From: Xylanimonas protaetiae
Lineage (GTDB): Bacteria; Actinomycetota; Actinomycetes; Actinomycetales; Cellulomonadaceae
Direction of reading: 5' to 3'
DNA length: 64,000 nucleotides
NCBI RefSeq assembly: GCF_004135385.1
Contig: NZ_CP035493.1
Location: 1,488,001-1,552,000 of the forward strand
Shown: positions 7,578-15,931 of the stretch, one piece after another
How the letters are laid out: each line of letters opens with the position of its first letter
Numbering within the stretch: the stretch's first letter is position 1
The notes under the pieces: model-generated
Databases searched by the model: none
Told to the model about the DNA's origin: nothing
Seen by the model: only the letters and a program-made list of their open reading frames with translations
Made by a program: the position numbers and the translations under genes

Positions 7578-7721
7578 ATGAAGCCCAGGCCTCGGCGGAG
7601 CCGTGGCGAGACCGCCGTCCTGTGGGGCGTGTCGGTGCTCGGCGTCGTCGTCGCGCTCGTGACGGTCGCCTGGCTCGCCGGGATGGTCTGGCTGCTCGCC
7701 TCGTGGGGTCTTCCGGCCTGA
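7578..7721 (+). CDS. Small single-span membrane protein (47 aa)
   Basis: An ORF of 48 codons beginning MKPRPRRSRGETAVLWG. A basic head is followed by one long hydrophobic stretch (VLWGVSVLGVVVALVTVAWLAGMVWLLASW). It starts 11 bases after the metI stop; a TAGAAC box lies seven bases before the ATG. I recall similar unnamed proteins before dnaX in related genomes but cannot verify that. Function unknown. Confidence 0.5.
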   Translation: MKPRPRRSRGETAVLWGVSVLGVVVALVTVAWLAGMVWLLASWGLPA

Positions 7722-7789
7722 CCCTCCGGCTGCGTCGCGCAGGACCGTGCCGCGGAGGACGGGGCGGTCGCGGTGTCGGGGGCGGCAAC

Positions 7790-7795
7790 TAGGGT
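7790..7795 (+). promoter_or_regulatory. Probable leaderless promoter -10 box of dnaX
   Basis: TAGGGT ends seven bases before the GTG at 7803, placing the predicted transcript start on the start codon. Confidence 0.5.
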
Positions 7796-7802
7796 GGGCG
7801 GC

Positions 7803-10640
7803 GTGACCACTGCTCTGTACCGCCGCTACCGGCCCGAGACGTTCGCCGAGGTGATCGGGCAGGAGCACGTCACCGGACCGCTCATGCAGGCGTTGCGCAG
7901 CGGGCGCGTCAACCACGCGTACTTGTTCTCGGGCCCGCGCGGCTGCGGCAAGACGACGTCGGCGCGCATCCTCGCGCGCACGCTCAACTGCCACGCGAAC
8001 ACGCCGCAGACGCCCCTCGACACCCCGTGCGGCGTGTGCCCGTCGTGCGTCGAGCTCGCCCGGGGCGGGAGCGGGTCGCTCGACGTCGTCGAGATCGACG
8101 CGGCCTCGCACGGCGGCGTCGACGACGCCCGTGACCTGCGCGAGCGCGCGACGTTCGCGCCCGCGCGCGACCGGTACAAGATCTTCATCATCGACGAGGC
8201 GCACATGGTCTCGTCGGCCGGGTTCAACGCGCTGCTCAAGATCGTCGAGGAGCCCCCGCCCCACATCAAGTTCGTGTTCGCGACGACGGAGCCCGACAAG
8301 GTCATCGGCACCATCCGCTCGCGCACGCACCACTACCCGTTCCGCCTCGTCCCGCCGGACGTGCTCGCGCCGTACCTGGAGTCGCTGTGCGCGTCCGAGG
8401 GCGTGACGCTCGGCGGGGGCGTCGTCCCGCTCGTCGTCCGCGCCGGCGGCGGGTCCGTGCGCGACTCGCTGTCGGTGCTCGACCAGCTCATCGCAGGCGC
8501 CTCGGGCGGGGTGGTCGACTACGACCTCGCCGTCGGGCTGCTCGGATACACGCACTCCTCCCTGCTCGACGACGTCGTGGACGCGCTCGCCGCGCGCGAC
8601 GGCGCCTCGCTCTTCCGCGTGGTGGACCAGCTCATCGCGTCGGGACACGCGCCGCAGCGGTTCGTCGACGACCTGCTCGAGCGGCTGCGCGACCTCATCG
8701 TCATCGCCGTCTCCGGCGACGCCGCGGGCGCCGTGCTACGCGGCCAGCCCGCCGACCAGCTCGAGCGCATGGGCGCCCAGGCCTCCCGGCTCGGGGTTGC
8801 GGAGCTGTCCCGCGCCGCCGACCTCGTCAACGCCGCGCTGACCGAGATGACCGGCGCGACGTCGCCGCGCCTGCACCTCGAGCTGCTGTGCGCGCGGCTG
8901 CTGCTGCCCGGTGCCGACGAGGGCACCGCGGGGCTCGCGGCCCGTGTCGAGCGGCTGGAGCGCGGCGGGCTCGCGGCGGCAGGGCGCGTGGGGCCGCCGC
9001 CCGGGTCCGCGACGGCGGACGACACGCACGTGTCGGCGCCCGCAGCCGGGGAGGCTGCCGGGGGGCTGACGGGGGTGGCGTCCGTGCGCGCGGCGATCCG
9101 GCGGCCGACGGGGCCGGCCGCGGCCGCGGCTCCGGTGGTGGCGCCCGTCGAAGCTGCTCCGACACCGGGTCCGGCGACCGAGGCTGCCCCGGCTACGGGC
9201 CCGGCGGAGCCTGTCGATGCGGCCCCGGCCTCGGGTCGGGTGGAGCCCGTCGACGCTGCACGGGCCTCGGCTCCGTCATCGGTGGAGCCAGGAGAGACCG
9301 CTTCCGCCCCGGAGCGGGCGGTGGAGTCCGTGACCGCTGCGCCGGTCTCGGTCTCGGAGCCGGTCGAGATTGCCCGGACGCAGGCGTCCCTGCGGCCCTC
9401 CGCAGCGGAGGACGCCGTCGGAGAGTCGCCGGACGCTGCGCTCGGCGACGTTCCCGCAGGCTCACCCGCCGGGGGTCCCGGGCCGGTCGACGCGGTTCCG
9501 ACCGGGTCAGCCACCGCTGGCTTCGATGACGCGGCGTCGGTGCGCTCGGCCGCCCCCGCCCCTGCCGGCGGCATCACGACCGAGGTGGTCCGGCGTCGCT
9601 GGGACGAGGTGCTCGGGAGCGTCGCCAGCCCCGGCGCGCGCGCGTTCCTCAAGGAGCACGCCCAGGTGCTCGCGATCGAGGACGGCGTGCTCCGGCTCGG
9701 GTTCGGGTCGAGCCTCGTCGCGGCCGCGCGACGCGGCAACACCGCGACGATCTCGGACGCCGTCTACGGGACGCTGGGTATCGCGGTCGCCGTCGACATC
9801 GTCGAGATCGACGCCGCCTCCGGCGCCCGGCCGCGCGACCCTGCGCCGCAGCACCCGCAGGAGGACCCGTCCGATCCGGACGACCCCGCGCAACCCGCTG
9901 ACGACCACCTTGCTCGCCGTGCCGACGTCGTCGGCCCCAACCCCGCGGGCCCTGACCCTGCGGGCCCCCACGCTGCGGGCCTCAACCCGGCCGGCATCAG
10001 CGATCTCGGCTCCAGCCCCACCCGCCACGACGCCGCTGGCCCCGACGCCGTCGGTCCCGACCCCGCCGGCTCTGGCGCAGCCGGTGAGCGCAGCGATGTG
10101 AGCCGGAACGGGACTGCGGCCGTGACGGGTCGTTCCGGAAGCGGCCTGTCCTCCCCGGTCCAGGTGCCGGCAGCGCTCGACGAGGCCGATGCCGCCTGGC
10201 TCGCCGGGGCGTCCATGTACGAGCCGCCCGCCGAGGACGAACCAGAGCCGCCGCTCGACGACCTGGAGCCGGAGCGCCCCGGCGACCCCGGTCCGGCCCG
10301 GCGCGTTGTCGGCACCGTCACGGCGCCCGCCGGCACGCCGCTCGCTGCCCCGCCCGTCGTGGCGACCCGTCCCGGGATGCCGCGCCGTGAGACTCCCGTC
10401 GAGGCCGTGCAGCGGCACGCCCTCCAGGCCCGCACGCACGGAGCGCCGTCGTCGGACGCCGGTCCGTCGTCCGTCGCAGGTTCGCCGGCGCCGTTCGCGG
10501 CGTCGGCCGCGAGCCCCGACCCGTACGACGACGCCGCCCGGGACGACCCCGAGATCGCGAGCACCGGCCTGGTGGGCGTGCCGCTCGTGGTCACGGTGCT
10601 CGACGGCACCGTGATCGACGAGCAGATCGACCAGGCCTGA
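7803..10640 (+). CDS. dnaX: DNA polymerase III subunits gamma/tau
   Basis: Clamp-loader ATPase of 945 residues. Walker A is GPRGCGKTT (44-52), the zinc cluster is Cys63, Cys76, Cys79 and Cys82, and Walker B/DEAH is at 131-134, followed by SVLDQL and the collar domain up to about residue 375. The GTG at 7803 is chosen over the in-frame start at 7773 because family members begin MTTALYRRYRPETF and a TAGGGT box lies seven bases upstream. After residue 380 come an Ala/Pro/Glu-rich linker, a short conserved block around residues 600-665 (RRWDEVLGSVASPGARAFLKEHAQVL, tau-like domain) and a long Ala/Pro/Gly/Asp tail with short AGPD-type repeats. No slippery heptamer for a gamma-form frameshift was seen. 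Confidence 0.95.
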   Translation: MTTALYRRYRPETFAEVIGQEHVTGPLMQALRSGRVNHAYLFSGPRGCGKTTSARILARTLNCHANTPQTPLDTPCGVCPSCVELARGGSGSLDVVEIDAASHGGVDDARDLRERATFAPARDRYKIFIIDEAHMVSSAGFNALLKIVEEPPPHIKFVFATTEPDKVIGTIRSRTHHYPFRLVPPDVLAPYLESLCASEGVTLGGGVVPLVVRAGGGSVRDSLSVLDQLIAGASGGVVDYDLAVGLLGYTHSSLLDDVVDALAARDGASLFRVVDQLIASGHAPQRFVDDLLERLRDLIVIAVSGDAAGAVLRGQPADQLERMGAQASRLGVAELSRAADLVNAALTEMTGATSPRLHLELLCARLLLPGADEGTAGLAARVERLERGGLAAAGRVGPPPGSATADDTHVSAPAAGEAAGGLTGVASVRAAIRRPTGPAAAAAPVVAPVEAAPTPGPATEAAPATGPAEPVDAAPASGRVEPVDAARASAPSSVEPGETASAPERAVESVTAAPVSVSEPVEIARTQASLRPSAAEDAVGESPDAALGDVPAGSPAGGPGPVDAVPTGSATAGFDDAASVRSAAPAPAGGITTEVVRRRWDEVLGSVASPGARAFLKEHAQVLAIEDGVLRLGFGSSLVAAARRGNTATISDAVYGTLGIAVAVDIVEIDAASGARPRDPAPQHPQEDPSDPDDPAQPADDHLARRADVVGPNPAGPDPAGPHAAGLNPAGISDLGSSPTRHDAAGPDAVGPDPAGSGAAGERSDVSRNGTAAVTGRSGSGLSSPVQVPAALDEADAAWLAGASMYEPPAEDEPEPPLDDLEPERPGDPGPARRVVGTVTAPAGTPLAAPPVVATRPGMPRRETPVEAVQRHALQARTHGAPSSDAGPSSVAGSPAPFAASAASPDPYDDAARDDPEIASTGLVGVPLVVTVLDGTVIDEQIDQA

Positions 10641-10708
10641 CCCTCGGGCGCCCGCGCAGGGCGCGCCACCCCCAGCCGCTCGACGTCGAGCGAGAGTAGG
10701 AACGCACC

Positions 10709-12142
10709 ATGACCGAGACCTGGCGGCGGCTGCCGCGCACGTCCCCCGAGGCGGCCGGCATCGACCGGACCGGCATCACGCAGCTCGTCGACGCGCTCGG
10801 CCCGCTCGGCGCGCACAGCCTGCTGGTGCTGCGGCACGGCAACGTCGTCGCCGAGCAGGTGTGGGCGCCGCACACGTTCGAGCGCCCGCACCAGATGTAC
10901 TCGGTGTCGAAGACGTTCACGGCCATGGCCGTGGGCCTCGCCGTCGCCGAGGGCCTGCTCACGGTCGAGGACCGCGTCGTCGACCTGCTGCCCGACGCCG
11001 CCCCCGACGTGGTGAGCGACCACCTCGCGGCGATGCGGGTCAAGCACCTGCTGACCATGGCGAGCGGTCACGCCGGCGACCTGATGTCCGTCGTCGACGA
11101 GCCAGGGACCGGCGACGACTGGCCGCGCGCGCTGCTCGCGGCGGACGTCCCGATGGAGCCGGGGTCCCGGTTCGTCTACAACACCGGGGCCACCTACCTC
11201 CTCTCTGCGATCCTCCACCGGCTCACGGAGCAGCGCCTGCTCGACTACCTGACTCCGCGCGTGCTCGCCCCGATCGGCATCCGCGGCGCGACCTGGGAGC
11301 AGGACCCGCGGGGGATCGACATGGGCGGCTTCGGCCTGTCGATCACCACGGAGGACATGGCGGCGTTCGGCCAGCTGCTGCTCCAGCGCGGCCGCTGGGG
11401 CAGCGCGCAGCTCATCCCCGCGGCGTGGGTCGACGAGGCGACCGCCGTCCACGTCGACAACTCGCCGCAGGGCTGGGGCCCCGAGGCAAGCGCCGGCTAC
11501 GGCTACCAGATGTGGCGCTGCACGTCGGGCGCGGTGCGGGCCGACGGCGCACACGGGCAGTTCATCGTGCTGTGGCCGGAGCACGACGTCGTCGTCGCGA
11601 TCACGTCCGGCGCGCCGCAGATGCACGACGAGCTGACGGCCGTCTGGACGTGCCTCGGCCCCGCGCTCGGCCCGTCCGACCCCGAGACGCTCCCCGACGG
11701 CGACGCCGTCGGCGGCGGCCCCGCCGCGCTCGCGATGCCGTCCGGCACGGCGTGGGAGGCCGTCGGCGACAAGGTCGACGGTCGCACGTTCCGCCTCGAC
11801 GCCGACGCGTTCCTCCCCGGTGCGCCGCCCGAGGTCCCGCCCGTCCGCACGGTCACGGTGCGGCGCGACGGCGACGTCGTCCTGCTGGACGCCGGACCCA
11901 TGCAGGGGCGCGCTGCCTACGGCGCGTGGGGCGACGAGCAGGGCGAGGAGCTCGGCCTCCCGAGCGCGTCGACGTACGCGTGGACCGCCGAGCGCACGCT
12001 CGAGGTCCGCCTCGCGGGCCTTGGGACGCCGTTCGTCTGGACCGTCCGCCTGACCTTCACGGAGGACGACACCGTCGAGGTCGCGATCGACCAGAACGTG
12101 GCGTTCGGCCCGACCGAGCTGGTGCGCGCGACCGCCCGGTGA
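10709..12142 (+). CDS. Serine hydrolase of the class C beta-lactamase/esterase family
   Basis: A 477-residue protein with the nucleophile motif SVSK (Ser65, Lys68) and the YNT triad motif (Tyr157, Asn158) of penicillin-binding-protein-fold hydrolases, followed by HGQFIVLWPE where the third motif is expected. No signal peptide is visible, so it is probably cytoplasmic and more likely an esterase or amide hydrolase than an antibiotic resistance enzyme. The last 130 residues resemble the beta-rich C-terminal extension seen in several family members. A ribosome site (GAGAGTAGG) precedes ATG 10709. No operon partner. Confidence 0.75.
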   Translation: MTETWRRLPRTSPEAAGIDRTGITQLVDALGPLGAHSLLVLRHGNVVAEQVWAPHTFERPHQMYSVSKTFTAMAVGLAVAEGLLTVEDRVVDLLPDAAPDVVSDHLAAMRVKHLLTMASGHAGDLMSVVDEPGTGDDWPRALLAADVPMEPGSRFVYNTGATYLLSAILHRLTEQRLLDYLTPRVLAPIGIRGATWEQDPRGIDMGGFGLSITTEDMAAFGQLLLQRGRWGSAQLIPAAWVDEATAVHVDNSPQGWGPEASAGYGYQMWRCTSGAVRADGAHGQFIVLWPEHDVVVAITSGAPQMHDELTAVWTCLGPALGPSDPETLPDGDAVGGGPAALAMPSGTAWEAVGDKVDGRTFRLDADAFLPGAPPEVPPVRTVTVRRDGDVVLLDAGPMQGRAAYGAWGDEQGEELGLPSASTYAWTAERTLEVRLAGLGTPFVWTVRLTFTEDDTVEVAIDQNVAFGPTELVRATAR

Positions 12143-12229
12143 GTGCCCCGGCACCGCCCGGGACGGGCGCGCGGGCCGGGCGGGGTCTGGCGGCCGGCGG
12201 TGACCAGGTGGCCGGGCGCGTCGGGCGTC

Positions 12230-12235
12230 TAGCAT
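12230..12235 (+). promoter_or_regulatory. Likely -10 box upstream of the sugar kinase
   Basis: TAGCAT about 70 bases before the kinase start, giving a leader of about 60 bases that includes the GAAGGGAAGC ribosome site. Confidence 0.35.
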
Positions 12236-12303
12236 GCGCTCCAGGTGACGCCGACTCGCGTCCCCACGGCTCCGGGCGGAGTCCTGCGCGAAGGGAAGCT
12301 GCG

Positions 12304-13217
12304 ATGAGGTTCGTGATCGTCGGTGAGGCGCTGGTCGACGTGGTGCCGGACGGGTCGGGGACGCGGGACCTGCCCGGCGGCAGCCCGGCCAACGTCGCCG
12401 TCACGTTGGGTCGCTTGGGCCACCGCCCCACGTTGGTCACGTCGCTGGCCGACGACGCGCGCGGCTCCCTGGTGCGTGGCTGGCTCGCGGCGTCGGGCGT
12501 CGAGGTGCGCGCCGCCGTGCCCGCCACGGGACGCACGTCCACGGCGGCGGTCGTCCTCGGCGCCGACGGCGGGGCCACCTACGAGTTCGACGTCGCGTGG
12601 GACCTGCCCGCCGCACTCCTGGCCGACGCCACCGGAGACGCCGACGTCGTGCACGCCGGGTCCATCGCGACCGTCCTGGCCCCGGGAGCCGACGTGGTCG
12701 AGGCAGCCCTCAGGGCGGCCCGCGGCAGCGCGCTCGTCTCGTTCGACCCCAACGCCCGCCCCGCCATCACGCCCGACGTCGACGAGGCGCGCGCGCGGGT
12801 CGAGCGCCTCGTGGGCTACGCCGACGTCGTCAAGGTCTCCGAGGAGGACCTCGGCTGGTACTACCCCGGCACGGACCCTGTCGACGCCGCCCGCACGTGG
12901 GCCACGAGCGGCCCGGCGGTCGTCGTCGTGACGCTCGGCGGGGACGGCGCCGTCGTCGTGCGGGGGACACCGTGGTGCGTGTCGCGGGCGTGAAGGTCGA
13001 CGTCGCGGACACCATCGGGGCTGGCGACACGTTCATGGGCGCCCTTCTCGACGCCCTCGCCGGAGCCGGCGCGCACGGCCCGCGCGCACGGTCGGTGCTC
13101 GAAGACCTCACCCCGGAGCAGCTCGCCGAGGCCGCCTCATGGGCGGCCCGCGCCGCCGCCGTCACGGTCTCACGCCCGGGAGCCGACCCGCCGACGCGCG
13201 CCGACCTCGGGGCCTGA
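12304..13217 (+). pseudogene. PfkB-family sugar kinase (fructokinase-like), frameshifted at a G run
   Basis: The first 221 residues read as a PfkB/ribokinase-type kinase: start MRFVIVGEALVDVVP, signature 1 GGSPANVAVTLGRLG, and substrate-side block VSFDPNARPAI. At 12962-12966 (five Gs) the frame breaks and stops at 12993. One base out of frame, translation continues as GDTVVRVAGVKVDVADTIGAGDTFMGALLDAL, which contains signature 2 and the catalytic Asp, up to a stop at 13217. Adding one G restores a full 304-residue kinase. Fructose is the favoured substrate because the locus also encodes a mannose isomerase. Sequencing error and true mutation cannot be told apart here. Confidence 0.85.
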
Positions 13218-13218
13218 C

Positions 13219-13292
13219 CGATCGGAACGTGGGTTCGGGATCGGAACGTGCAACGAGACGCACGCTCCGATCCTGAACCCACGTTCCGATCG
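13219..13292. repeat. Long hairpin repeat, copy 1 (two-unit arms, 8-base loop)
   Basis: The arms 13219-13251 and 13260-13292 pair over 33 bases with two mismatches around an 8-base loop. Each arm holds two copies of a 12-base unit (GATCGGAACGTG) with a 19-base period. It begins one base after the kinase stop, so it can also act as a terminator for the kinase and the opposing alpha-galactosidase gene. Confidence 0.85.
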
Positions 13293-13391
13293 CTCGCTTC
13301 CTGCCGACCCGCCGCCGCGCGCTGGCTCGCTCCCGCCCGCCGACCCGTCGCCGTGTGCCTCGGGCCGACGCGTGCCGACCTGGGGCATCGC

Positions 13392-13465
13392 CGATCGGAA
13401 CGTGCCTTCCAGATCGGAACGTGCAGTGGGACGCACGCTCCGATCCCGAACCCACGTTCCGATCG
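13392..13465. repeat. Long hairpin repeat, copy 2
   Basis: The arms 13392-13424 and 13433-13465 have the same layout as copy 1, again with an 8-base loop. The inter-unit spacer pairs less well here. The 25 bases before it resemble the 25 bases before copy 1, including part of the kinase 3' end, suggesting the second copy arose by a local duplication of about 175 bases. The stretch between the copies (13293-13391) holds nothing else I can identify. Confidence 0.8.
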
Positions 13466-13492
13466 CTCGGGTCCCGGCGTGGCGCCCGGCCG

Positions 13493-15745
13493 TCAGGTTG
13501 CCGTCACCTGGAGGACGAGCGCCTGTGCCGGCCACAGCGTGGGCAGCTGGAGCCCGACGTCGGCGAGCACGCGGCCGGGGACGACCGCGGCTTCCTTCCC
13601 GAGCCAGCCGGGCGTGACCCAGCCCCAGCGGGCGGCGCCGACGTCGTCGCGCACGCGCACCGTGTAGGAGCGCGACGGGTCGAGACCCGGCAGGCGCAGG
13701 CGCTCGGCCAGCGCCTCCTCGGGCGCGCCGAGGCTCGCGACCGTCCACACCGACGTCGTGCGGTCGGGGGAGACGACGCCGCGGACGCGCAGCGCCGGGT
13801 CGGCGACGTCCGGGTGGACCACCGTGCCGCCGTGGAGCAGCGGGCGCAGCTCGCGGTAGAGCGCGGCGTAGGCCGTGACGGCCTCCGTCTCGGCCTCGGT
13901 GCAGGTCAGGAGGTCCCACTCCAGGCCGGAGTGGCCCTGGAGGGCGACGGCTGCCCGGTACGACAGGTCGGTCGTGCGGTGCGTGGAGTGCGCGGGCGAG
14001 GGCCCGACGTGCGCCCCGACGAGCTCGGGCGGCAGCACGAGCTCGGTCCAGCGGTGGATCTCGACCCGCTCCACGGGGTCGTTGTCGTCGCTCGCCCACA
14101 CACGGTCGGTGTGCGCGAGCACGCCCAGGTCGGTGCGAGCGCCGCCCGACGAGCACGACTCGATCTCGAGGCCCGGGTGGGCCTCCCGGAGGGCGTCCAT
14201 GAGCCGGTACGCGGCGAGCGTCTGCTCGTGCGTGCCGGGCCGCCCGTCGTGGACGGGCTCGACGAGGTCGCGGTTGTGGTCCCACTTGACGTAGTCCACG
14301 CCGAGCCGCTCGACGACGGCCGACATCTGCGCCCTGACGTGCTCGAACGCCTCAGGGTTCGCGAGGTCGAGCACGTACTGGCTGCGGAACGACAGCCCGT
14401 CGGGGACGGCACCGACGCCGGGTTCCCGAGGATCCACTCGGGGTGGGCGCGGGCGACGTCGGAGTCCAGGCTCACCATCTCGGGCTCGAACCAGAGGCCG
14501 AGCTGCATCCCCAGGCCGTGCACCAGGTCGGCGATCGGTTCGAGGCCGTCCTGATAGACGGCCGGGTCCACCTCCCAGTCGCCCAGCGACGTCGTGTCGT
14601 CACGGCGCCCGAGGAACCAGCCGTCGTCGAGCACGAACCGCTCGACGCCGACCTCGGCAGCGCGCCGCGCGAGCGCCTCGAGCCGCGGGACGTCGTGGTC
14701 GAAGTACACGGCCTCCCACGTGTTCAGGACGAGCGGTCGAGGTGTCCGCGGGTGGCTCGCGCGGGAGCGCACCCACGTGTGGAACCGGTCGGAGACGCCG
14801 TCCAGCCCGGTTGACGACCAGGCGAAGTACGCCGCGGGTGTCGTGTACGTCTCGCCGGAGGCCAGGTGTACCTCGTGCGGCCGCAGCAGCTCGCCGGCGC
14901 CGAGCCGGGCCACCTGGTCGGTCACGCGGTCGACGACGTGCCGCGTGTCGGCGCTCCACCCGAGGTGCACCGCCCAGACCTCGCCGTCGCGGTTCCGCGG
15001 CGCCCCGGCCGAGGCGAGCGTGACCCACGGCTGGTCGTGGCCCGGGCGCCCGCGGCGCGACTCGCGCAGCCAGGTGCCGCGGGGCATCGACGTCGTCGTC
15101 GGCGACTTCTCACGGTTCCAGCGGCCGCCGAAGGACGTGAGGTGGTCGGCGCTGCGGGGACCGGGAGGGCCGCCTCGAGGTGGGTCACCTCGAGGGCTGC
15201 GGCGGCGTCGGCCGCGGTGTTGGTGACGGCGTGCGCGAGGAGGACCAGGCCGCCCGCGCCGATCTCGAGGCGGGTGGTGAGGCGGAGGCCCGCGGCGTCG
15301 TCGACGGCCTCGACGGTGACGGCCGTGGGGTCGGTCGGCTCCGGTGCCCCGGGGCCGCGGGCAGGACGACGGAGGCCGGCGTCGGGATCGTGACGAGGGA
15401 GCGGGGCGTCGGAGGGAGGAGCCTGCGGCGGGCGACCGTGGGTCACGGCGGTGACCTGCCAGCGCGGGAACACCGGGCGTCCGTCGCGGGCGAGCAGCAC
15501 GCCCGGGCGGCCCGACCAGCCGTCCGACTCCTGGGGAGCAGCGGCAGCCGCCACGCGGCGGAGAGCGTCGCGGGCGGCGTCTGCGGCGCGGTCGCGGTGT
15601 CGAGCGCGGCGAGCTGCGCGGCGTCGAGCGGGCCCAGGTCGGCGCCCCAGTGCAGCACCGCGGGCAGCCCTCCGGTGGCCGGGAACGCGAGGACGACGCC
15701 GACGCCGTCGCGCCGGAGCGCGACGTGGGAGGGGGCGGTGCTCAT
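13493..15745 (-). pseudogene. GH36 alpha-galactosidase, three single-base frameshifts
   Basis: Retaining alpha-galactosidase that removes terminal alpha-1,6-galactose from raffinose-type sugars or galactomannan. The full protein, about 750 residues, is spread over three frames. The start is MSTAPSHVALRRDG at 15745. Breaks lie at 15533-15536 (GGGG), 15156-15159 (GGGG) and 14425-14427 (CCC); one extra base at each run restores the family sequence. Key blocks are GGRWNREKSP, PRGTWLRESRRGRPGHDQPW, FVLDDGWFLGRRDD, the nucleophile Asp in YVKWDHNRD and the acid/base Asp in WASDDNDPVERVEI. No signal peptide, so cytoplasmic, acting on imported oligosaccharides. All active-site parts are present, so a functional gene behind assembly errors is quite possible. 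Confidence 0.85.
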
Positions 15746-15816
15746 GGCCCCGGATTCTGCCAGCGGAGACGCACGTCACAGCGCATCTCGGTTTGGTAAC
15801 ACCTTCGACGTCCCCC

Positions 15817-15846
15817 TTGTGGGCTTTCTTTCTTCATCAAAATAAT
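15817..15846 (+). promoter_or_regulatory. Probable promoter of the oligosaccharide importer operon
   Basis: TTGTGG (15817-15822) and AATAAT (15841-15846) are 18 bases apart in an AT-rich island (15823-15852) that is striking in this GC-rich region. It lies about 85 bases before the binding-protein start. The island is also a reasonable place for an operator of the ROK regulator, but no symmetric site was found. Confidence 0.4.
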
Positions 15847-15931
15847 CATCGAGGTGGCGGGACAGTCCCGCCGCGGCGGCGGTCACGGATGCCCGCCGAT
15901 GCGCACTGTCGCGCTGAGAGAGGAATCGACG

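Noticed and set aside
7803-10640. Programmed frameshift in dnaX producing gamma
   Set aside because: No A-rich slippery heptamer or suitable downstream structure was seen; actinobacteria are not known to use it.
10709-12142. Secreted beta-lactamase conferring resistance
   Set aside because: No signal peptide, and the family is mostly esterases and amide hydrolases; the SxxK and YxN motifs alone do not show lactamase activity.
9764-12235. An 823-codon minus-strand frame across the dnaX end and serine hydrolase
   Set aside because: Shadow frame with no recognisable domain; both plus-strand genes are clear.
13219-13465. Possible CRISPR array from repeated ATCGGAACGTG words
   Set aside because: The repeats are inverted as well as direct, occur as two hairpins only, have no regular 30-40-base spacers, and no cas genes are near.
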